11,624 nt of DNA from NCBI GenBank assembly GCA_038234235.1, contig JBBSUQ010000104.1, positions 1-11,624 of the forward strand, in the 5' to 3' direction. This stretch comes from JBBSUQ01 sp038234235 (GTDB lineage: Bacteria > Bacteroidota > Bacteroidia > Flavobacteriales_D > Crocinitomicaceae). Made by a program: the position numbers and the translations under genes. Positions 5,757-11,624 of this stretch are shown in pieces. The notes under the pieces are model-generated. The model made no database searches. It worked only from the letters and a program-made list of their open reading frames with translations, and was not told the origin of the DNA. The first letter of the stretch is position 1. Each line of letters opens with the position of its first letter.

Positions 5757-7997
5757 TTAAAATAAGAATCTCAATTGAACTCTAAAATTAAATGGAGTTC
5801 CTGGAGTGAAATGAATTTCTTCAACTGGCTGAATTTCATTTTTCAAACGACTTTCAGTTAAAAATTGCGTTTCGTTCCACTCTACATTAAATATATTTTG
5901 TGCAATTGCTGAGAGAGAAAAATTATCATTTTTATAACCCAATGTCAAATCATTTACAAAATAACCTTTGGCAGTAACAGAATAATCTTCATTTGCAGGT
6001 CTATCACCCATGTATCTGTACGAAACATTTCCAAATATTCCTTTATTAAAATTAACTTGAATTTTACCGTTAGAAGTAATGCTAGGCGCAAGAGGAATGT
6101 AATTGTTTCCATTTCCTCCCTCGTCACTTCTTGCATAAGCATAATTTACATTTGTAAAAGCAAACAACCAAGGAAATGGTTGGTAAGTAACACCAAAATC
6201 TCCACCAACTCTATGTGAACTTCCACTTGGTTCTACAATACCAGCATCACCAACGTATACAAATTCTTGTTGAGAAAGTAGTGTCCAAACTGCTGCATTA
6301 ATTAATAATTTACTTACTGGTTTATAACTAAAACCTAAATCACTACCTAAAGCAAGTGGTAAAACTTTTGTATTTAAATTTTCAGTCTGATTTGCAAGAA
6401 CAACTCTAGTATCATTTGAGTGATAACCAATTCCAGATTTTAAAGAAACTTGAAGCTTTTTATTAGCATTGTAGAGTAAATTGAATTTAGGCAGAATCAC
6501 TGATTGAGATAAGTTTCTTGGAGTATACAAACTGTCTAATTCATTTTGATAATAGAAATTGACATTGTCTCCACGTAACCCAACATTCACGATCCACTTA
6601 TTTTTTTCATATTCTGCACTTACATATCCAAAAATATTTGTTTCATTAATATTACCCAATTGAACTTGTTCTCTTACCACTTTTCTACCAGTAGTTTTTG
6701 CCAGACCAATATTATTTATATCATCGTATCTAAATCCAGTTCCAGCTGAAATACTAAAAGTAGATTGTGTTAATTGAATGATTTTTTTCCATTCTGTTTT
6801 AGCACCATAAACTTTGCGTTTCTCGGTTTGTCTAATTTGATCTCCATTAATACTGTCTTCCAAAAAGAAAGTGAAATTTGAGAAAAGCTCAAAAGCATAA
6901 TCGCTTACAAAAAAGTCACTTTTCAAAGTACTTTGACTGCTCAATTTATTAATTAAACTAATTTGCACATTGGTTCTTGAAGTTTCACCTCCTTCAGTAT
7001 TGTCAATTGCACCAAATCTACCAATCATGCCTGATTCTACAGCTCGGACAGGTATCTGACCAGAAGCATTCCAGCTACTTTGAAAAGTCGAAACTTGTGC
7101 GGAAAATTTTAATTTGCTTGAAACGATACCTGAGTATTTTGCAAATAAGTTAATTCGATTGTAATCTTGTGGTGAATCAAAATAATTATCTGAAAGGTTA
7201 TAATCTGCAGCAAAATAAGCGTTTTGCCCAGGATTGTCTAATAAATTTATTCCAGTAATTATTCTTTTATGATTGAACATTCCATATTCTAAACCTACGA
7301 AATTTTGTGCAAGCTTATCAGTTGTAACGAAATCTACGTGACCAGCAGTCGCAAAATTTCCTTTTGTAACATCGTAGGGTCCTTTACCAAAATCAATTTT
7401 CTTAATTACATCTTGCATTATAAAGTGCATATCTGCATAACCTTGTCCATGTGCATGACTCACCATATTTACTGGCATTCCATCTAAAGAAAGCGCAACA
7501 TCAGTTCCATGATCAATGTCAAAACCTCTTAGAAATAATTGTTCAGCTTTTCCGCCACCTGCATGTTGTGCTACAAATAAACCAGGAACTAGGGAAAGTA
7601 AATCTTGTGTAGATCTAACAGGTTGAAGTGTAAGGTCAATATTGGCACTTGTGCTTAATAAGTTAATCCTTGCGTTAACATCTACAGTTTCTAAAGTGCT
7701 TATTGAAGAGTAAAGCTGAAACAAATAATCATTTTCAAAAAACTTTTCGCTATTTAAAACATAGATAGTTTTTTCGTAACCCAAAGCCTCAATTAGAATT
7801 GAATCTCCAATGTGGGCTTCTAGAAGTATAAACTCACCTAAATTATTGGAAATAACTGATCTCTGTTCATCGATTAAAGTAATTTTCGCACCAGGAACAC
7901 CGTTAGTACTCTCATCCACCACAATTCCATTTATAGTATGACTATGTGCGCTTTGTGAAACAAAAATTAGTAAAATTAATTTGTAAAGTTTTTTCAT
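5757..7997 (-). CDS. TonB-dependent outer-membrane receptor with carboxypeptidase-regulatory-like N-domain
   Basis: An outer-membrane beta-barrel that takes up a ligand using TonB/ExbBD energy. The ligand is unknown. Of 746 residues, about 1-19 form a signal peptide and about 22-96 a carboxypeptidase-regulatory-like domain (INGIVVDESTNGVPGAKITL). A TonB-box-like LETVDVNAR follows at 102-110 and the plug domain at about 119-226. The barrel runs to the C-terminal Phe (VQLRFLF). The plug contains a histidine-rich segment SHAHGQGYADMH at 180-191. Near the end, QNIFNVEWNETQFLTESRL and IHFTPGTPFNFR resemble a receptor subfamily I recall from Proteobacteria. There is no SusD-type partner, so this is not a polysaccharide-utilisation pair. 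It is the last gene of a three-gene unit, starting 43 bases after the TPR lipoprotein gene ends, and is followed by a terminator. The His-rich plug could mean a metal or metal-complex ligand, but that is inference. Confidence 0.9.
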   Translation of the reverse strand: MKKLYKLILLIFVSQSAHSHTINGIVVDESTNGVPGAKITLIDEQRSVISNNLGEFILLEAHIGDSILIEALGYEKTIYVLNSEKFFENDYLFQLYSSISTLETVDVNARINLLSTSANIDLTLQPVRSTQDLLSLVPGLFVAQHAGGGKAEQLFLRGFDIDHGTDVALSLDGMPVNMVSHAHGQGYADMHFIMQDVIKKIDFGKGPYDVTKGNFATAGHVDFVTTDKLAQNFVGLEYGMFNHKRIITGINLLDNPGQNAYFAADYNLSDNYFDSPQDYNRINLFAKYSGIVSSKLKFSAQVSTFQSSWNASGQIPVRAVESGMIGRFGAIDNTEGGETSRTNVQISLINKLSSQSTLKSDFFVSDYAFELFSNFTFFLEDSINGDQIRQTEKRKVYGAKTEWKKIIQLTQSTFSISAGTGFRYDDINNIGLAKTTGRKVVREQVQLGNINETNIFGYVSAEYEKNKWIVNVGLRGDNVNFYYQNELDSLYTPRNLSQSVILPKFNLLYNANKKLQVSLKSGIGYHSNDTRVVLANQTENLNTKVLPLALGSDLGFSYKPVSKLLINAAVWTLLSQQEFVYVGDAGIVEPSGSSHRVGGDFGVTYQPFPWLFAFTNVNYAYARSDEGGNGNNYIPLAPSITSNGKIQVNFNKGIFGNVSYRYMGDRPANEDYSVTAKGYFVNDLTLGYKNDNFSLSAIAQNIFNVEWNETQFLTESRLKNEIQPVEEIHFTPGTPFNFRVQLRFLF

Positions 7998-8040
7998 AAT
8001 TTTTTTATTAGTTTTTAGTTTTCGAATATTTATTAGAATC

Positions 8041-9369
8041 TTACATCATCTCTTTAGCCTTTTTTACTAAAAAGTGATTTTGAAAAGGATCTATTTCAAA
8101 AGATTTTTTAAGGATTGCCTTATCATTGTTTATTAGTCCTGCCAAACAATACAACTCAGCATCTTTAATATTGGTGCGCATCGCTATTGCCAAATGCTTT
8201 TTAGCGCTAGAAATATCATTTTTAAGATAATAGGTCATAGCCAAAAGTCTATTAACATCAATATTATTTTTTCTAGTTTGATATTCTTCCAATCCTAATT
8301 TTAAAGCTTGGTCGTAATCTTTTTTAAATTCATTGATAAACATGGCGTATTCCAGTCTCACATTGTGACCAGATTCCATATCTTCTTTAAACATTTTTTC
8401 AATTTCTTTAATTAATTCGTTTACCTTTTGAGTATTGCCACGTTGCTTATACGTCAAAGCTTGGTCAATTGTAAAACCAATTTCAGGAATAGCATCCAAT
8501 GCCACTGTAAATAGAGAATCTGATTTTTTATAATCTCCTTCTTTACCTGCTAGTCTCGCTAATCCAGCTACAGCAAACGGATAATTTGGTCTTTCGTTTA
8601 AGGCAAAATTGTAATATGCATAAGCTGAATCAATTTGATTGTGATTCTCAAGCATTCTTCCCATGGTAACAATTGTCCAACATTTGTACTCAGAAAAAGG
8701 AGCTCCGGCTTCGATAGCCATTTCCATTGACTCTTTACTTCCTTTTATATCACCATAAATTTCTCTTAAATAAGATGTTCTGCTGTATGATCTTAAATCT
8801 GGACGAATTGACATCATTTTATCACAACTCGCTACTGCTTCTTCATAATTTCCAATTTCAACATTCGCATCTACCAATACACCATAAATGCCCGCATTTT
8901 GAGAACTTAATTCCAGTGCTTGCTTGCCAGTTTGTAAAGCATCTTTAAATTTATGTTGAGAAAGTTGTACAGTAGATTTATAAAATAAACCAATAAATTT
9001 TTGATCCAATGTAAGTTTTTTATCTTTTGCTAATAACTCATCAATTGTTTTGAGAGCTGCATTGTAATAATAGGGATGTTCTCCAGTTACCCTAGCTTCA
9101 AAAATATATATTTCAGCAAGTTTCACCAAGTTGTCTGCCTTGGTATCATCTTCTTTATATTCTTTTGTGAGTTTGTTAAATTTCTCTTGAATTTTCAAGA
9201 ACTCATCGTATGAAAGATTTTTGTCTCTTTCTAAAAGTGCTGGAATAGAGAAAGATGTAGAAACATTTCTGTTTTCTTCTTCTTTATTTTGATTATTACA
9301 AGCGTTAAATATTAAGGTAAAGGTTACCATTATTGAGATAGAACTCAATTTCGTAAAAATTTTTTTCAT
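8041..9369 (-). CDS. TPR-repeat lipoprotein
   Basis: Predicted lipoprotein of 442 residues made mostly of tetratricopeptide repeats, a protein-binding scaffold. MKKIFTKLSSISIMVTFTLIFNAC is a signal peptide with the lipobox FNAC; Cys24 would be lipidated. The mature N-terminus NNQNKEEE is polar and acidic, resembling flavobacterial surface-export signals, so the protein may face outwards. TPR helix pairs are seen around 127-194 (KFKDALQTGKQALEL and NYEEAVASCDKMMSIRPD) and further on (QIDSAYAYYNFALNERPNYP, DYKKSDSLFTVALDAIP, DISSAKKHLAIAM). RPDLRSYSRTSYLREIYGD at 189-207 is a family-like signature. I chose the ATG at 9369: a further in-frame ATG at 9417 lies in a terminator loop and would hide the lipoprotein signal. 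It sits between the DUF4331 gene and the receptor gene, probably co-transcribed with both. Its function is unknown; it may hold the other two proteins together. Confidence 0.85.
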   Translation of the reverse strand: MKKIFTKLSSISIMVTFTLIFNACNNQNKEEENRNVSTSFSIPALLERDKNLSYDEFLKIQEKFNKLTKEYKEDDTKADNLVKLAEIYIFEARVTGEHPYYYNAALKTIDELLAKDKKLTLDQKFIGLFYKSTVQLSQHKFKDALQTGKQALELSSQNAGIYGVLVDANVEIGNYEEAVASCDKMMSIRPDLRSYSRTSYLREIYGDIKGSKESMEMAIEAGAPFSEYKCWTIVTMGRMLENHNQIDSAYAYYNFALNERPNYPFAVAGLARLAGKEGDYKKSDSLFTVALDAIPEIGFTIDQALTYKQRGNTQKVNELIKEIEKMFKEDMESGHNVRLEYAMFINEFKKDYDQALKLGLEEYQTRKNNIDVNRLLAMTYYLKNDISSAKKHLAIAMRTNIKDAELYCLAGLINNDKAILKKSFEIDPFQNHFLVKKAKEMM

Positions 9370-9400
9370 CAGAATTTTTTGTAGTTTTTCTATTTTGAAT

Positions 9401-9436
9401 AAAAGGGGGGAGAACATGATATTCTCCCCCTTTTTT
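9401..9436 (-). terminator. Intergenic hairpin between DUF4331 and lipoprotein genes
   Basis: GGGGGAGAA (9406-9414) pairs perfectly with TTCTCCCCC (9422-9430) around a seven-base loop. Extra A-T and G-T pairs flank the stem. T residues follow it on both strands: six on the plus side, and TTTTATT after a run of C on the minus side. On the minus strand it begins 13 bases after the DUF4331 stop codon. No -7 box is seen between it and the next gene at 9369. It is therefore probably a leaky terminator that lets a minority of transcripts continue, and it may also protect the 3' end of the DUF4331 message. Confidence 0.8.
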
Positions 9437-9449
9437 AATATTTCAAATC

Positions 9450-11564
9450 TTATGATTTGATAATTTTGATCAGTTTAACTGCTTTTCCTTTAGCTCCATT
9501 GATTGAAACTTTAGCAAAATAAACTCCTGAATTCAAATTCGATGTACTGAATGAATCTGAGTGTTTACCAGCATATTGTTTCTCATTGTTAACCAAAGTA
9601 CTTACAAATTGACCTGCAACTGTATACAATTTAATTTCAACTATTGCATCGTTATCCAAGTTGTACTCAAAATTAATTGAATTACTGAAAGGATTTGGAT
9701 AAGCAGAAATTGCATAAGCATTTGTTGAAGCAACCGATTCTTTAAGTCCACTTGTTGGTCCTAAAATTGCTGGTTGTGTATAATTGTAAGGCATACCTAA
9801 ACAATTGTCAGTACCTCTGTGAGGTAACGCAACGTAAGGGAAAGTAGTGATAAATGCTTCATCATTATTTTCAACACCTGTTGTATAACCCAACACACTT
9901 CCGAAATCTGCAGTCACACCATTTGGTGTTGTTGTACCACCAGTTGTTGTGTTGTAATCGTCATAAAACATACCGATAGCTGCTAAAACTGCTCCACCAA
10001 CTGCTTGCAACTCAATACGAGTTACATCATCTTCTAAACGACGTCCATTAGGGAAGCCATCCATGTTAGGAATAAATTGCAATGTTGAAGTAGTATTATA
10101 AGTAGTATTCGTTAAACCAAGAACTGCTGCTTGCAACAAACCTAAAGAACTGAAATTGGGATCTGTTCTTGGAGTTGCAGGAACCGCCATATTCAATCTC
10201 AACATATCTCCACCATTTGGCAAGAAATTATTGATAAATGGTTTACCAGCAGTTAAAGGATTTTTATTTCCAAAACCATCAACAGTTTTACCTGTAGTTA
10301 ACTGGTATGGTTCCAAATTTGGAACTCCAGTATGGAATATAGGCCATAAATCTACCGATCTTGGTTTGTTTGGAGCTGGCAACAATAATGTTCCAAATAT
10401 AGCGTCATCCAATGCTGTACCTGCTACAGCACCCGACCCTTTTAAAGGATACAATCCATTTCCACCAACTGAAAAGTCAAATCCACCTGTGAAAAGATCT
10501 GGTCTTGAAGCTTCTTGAATTCTCAATGGAGCAAATGCAGGAACTGCAGTACCATAAAAATCGTCATCCATGTATAAAGCCAATTCAGGATTGTAGAAAT
10601 ACTCATCAAGAGTAGTTTCGGCCAATTCTTGGTATGGAGTCAATGAATTCCAGAAATCTTTTTGACCAATTGGCATAACTGCTTCATTAGTTAAAGGCAT
10701 TCCTAATCTTGAAACTTGAACCCAAGCTCCAGAGTTACTTGAACCACCACCTGTAGCATTCAAAGTATTTGTAGTTTGTCTACTAGCAGAAGCCCAAACA
10801 CCAATTACGAAGTCACCATCTAAGATGTTAGCTGCAGCTGAAACTGGTTGGTTAGTTTTTTGTAAAACTGTTACCGGAATTTGCATTGCGATTGTACTAA
10901 CATTTAAACACTGAAGTGCATCTTCAGAAGCAGTTGCACCTTGACGTGGAGCATCTCCTAAGTCAAAAATACCACCTAAATCAACAAAGAAAGGATCATC
11001 AACAGGACCACAGAAAACTTTTTCGTTAGCTGCAGTTGTTACGATAGAATTATCGAACATTTCTTGATAAGTTGAATCTAGACCAACACCTGACTCGATA
11101 GATCTTGCTCCGATATTTGGAGGAGGAACTTGACCATTTGCAATACTAGTGGTAAATGTTACTCCACCATCTGTACTTTTCTCCATCATATAAGAAACTC
11201 TATTATTCTCAGCACCCAAACGGATATCAAAGAATGTAGTAGGATCTTGATTTGTTTTTGTAAAAGTAAAACGGTAAACTATTTCATCACCTTCATTACC
11301 TGCTGATGCATCATTATCAATATGAATTTCATATCTGATGTTTTCACCAAAACTGTAATAATTAGGGCCTCCAAAAGGAACTTGAAGAGGTACATAATTG
11401 GCAATTATAGTGATAGAATTGGGATCATTTGGACTTTTAAAGGCATACAAATCTGTATTATCCGCCAAAGGATCGTTTGCAATAAGTGGAGCTTCTCTAT
11501 GACTCGAAGCGAAAACTGCTCCGAAAGGAAGTGCCACAAACAAATATTTAATTAAATTTTTCAT
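9450..11564 (-). CDS. DUF4331 secreted protein with T9SS C-terminal sorting domain
   Basis: Of 704 residues, 1-19 form a signal peptide (cleavage after VFA). The mature protein starts SSHREAPLIANDPLADNTDLY, the hallmark opening of DUF4331. Other family segments are GPVDDPFFVDLGGIFDLGD at 186-204 and LNVSTIAMQIP at 220-230. The final 84 residues (about 621-704) form a type A T9SS sorting domain: YPNPF near the start, then a beta-sandwich pattern ending in VKLIKIIKS. The protein should therefore cross the outer membrane through the Por/Gld secretion system and stay on the surface or be released. At about 700 residues it is longer than what I recall of a bare DUF4331, mainly because of the sorting domain and Gly/Thr-rich inserts. 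DUF4331 has no known biochemical role. It is first in the unit; the 60 bases upstream within the window show no clear TAnnTTTG box. Confidence 0.9.
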   Translation of the reverse strand: MKNLIKYLFVALPFGAVFASSHREAPLIANDPLADNTDLYAFKSPNDPNSITIIANYVPLQVPFGGPNYYSFGENIRYEIHIDNDASAGNEGDEIVYRFTFTKTNQDPTTFFDIRLGAENNRVSYMMEKSTDGGVTFTTSIANGQVPPPNIGARSIESGVGLDSTYQEMFDNSIVTTAANEKVFCGPVDDPFFVDLGGIFDLGDAPRQGATASEDALQCLNVSTIAMQIPVTVLQKTNQPVSAAANILDGDFVIGVWASASRQTTNTLNATGGGSSNSGAWVQVSRLGMPLTNEAVMPIGQKDFWNSLTPYQELAETTLDEYFYNPELALYMDDDFYGTAVPAFAPLRIQEASRPDLFTGGFDFSVGGNGLYPLKGSGAVAGTALDDAIFGTLLLPAPNKPRSVDLWPIFHTGVPNLEPYQLTTGKTVDGFGNKNPLTAGKPFINNFLPNGGDMLRLNMAVPATPRTDPNFSSLGLLQAAVLGLTNTTYNTTSTLQFIPNMDGFPNGRRLEDDVTRIELQAVGGAVLAAIGMFYDDYNTTTGGTTTPNGVTADFGSVLGYTTGVENNDEAFITTFPYVALPHRGTDNCLGMPYNYTQPAILGPTSGLKESVASTNAYAISAYPNPFSNSINFEYNLDNDAIVEIKLYTVAGQFVSTLVNNEKQYAGKHSDSFSTSNLNSGVYFAKVSINGAKGKAVKLIKIIKS

Positions 11565-11624
11565 CTTTTAAATTTTATATATGTGTACTTCTTAATTATT
11601 AACTTTTCCTGACCATGGTGAAGC

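Noticed and set aside
8727..8948. 73-codon plus-strand open frame within the TPR lipoprotein gene
   Set aside because: It is antisense to a clear coding region and its His/Leu/Phe-rich product has no protein-like character.
9370..9417. Start of the TPR lipoprotein at the ATG at 9417
   Set aside because: That ATG lies in the loop of a terminator hairpin, and using it would displace the lipoprotein signal peptide from the N-terminus.
10156..10518. 120-codon plus-strand open frame within the DUF4331 gene
   Set aside because: It is antisense to a well-supported gene, and its Pro/Gly/Asn-rich product simply mirrors the codons of the real frame.
1..11624. CRISPR array, transposon ends, tRNA genes or defence system
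   Set aside because: I found no spaced direct repeats, transposase-like frame, tRNA-like cloverleaf or toxin/nuclease motif on either strand.

Overview
The window looks like chromosomal DNA of a Bacteroidota member, most likely Flavobacteriaceae. It is AT-rich. Several genes are preceded by the Bacteroidota -7 box TAnnTTTG, and no clear Shine-Dalgarno sites are seen. One protein ends in a type IX secretion system (T9SS) sorting domain, another is a carboxypeptidase-regulatory-like/TonB receptor, and menaquinone synthesis is represented by menA. I cannot name the genus. I see no tRNA or rRNA gene, CRISPR array, insertion sequence or prophage gene.

Left part (1-1725, minus strand): the 5' part of clpB (cut by the window edge inside the first Walker A motif) lies downstream of a WbpP/TviC-type UDP-N-acetylhexosamine 4-epimerase. 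Between them is a compact set of inverted repeats that looks like an operator for clpB. Middle part: a secreted glucosaminidase with LysM domains (plus strand) ends in a strong terminator. It is followed by a 512-residue helical-repeat protein of unknown function with a -7 box almost touching its start codon. That gene runs tail to tail into menA (minus strand), and the two stop codons overlap.

Right part (5757-11564, minus strand): a three-gene unit read in the order DUF4331 surface protein with T9SS sorting domain, TPR lipoprotein, TonB-dependent receptor. A strong hairpin lies between the first and second genes, and a second terminator closes the unit after the receptor. The combination of a secreted protein, a lipoprotein and an outer-membrane receptor with a histidine-rich plug segment suggests a cell-surface binding or uptake system with an unknown substrate. 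It is the most interesting part of the window.

Four start codons were set downstream of the longest open frame: at 1725, 1935, 3161 and 9369. In each case the upstream extension begins with TTG or GTG, covers a promoter, hides a signal peptide, or starts inside a terminator loop. Roles come from recognised family motifs; no database search was run.
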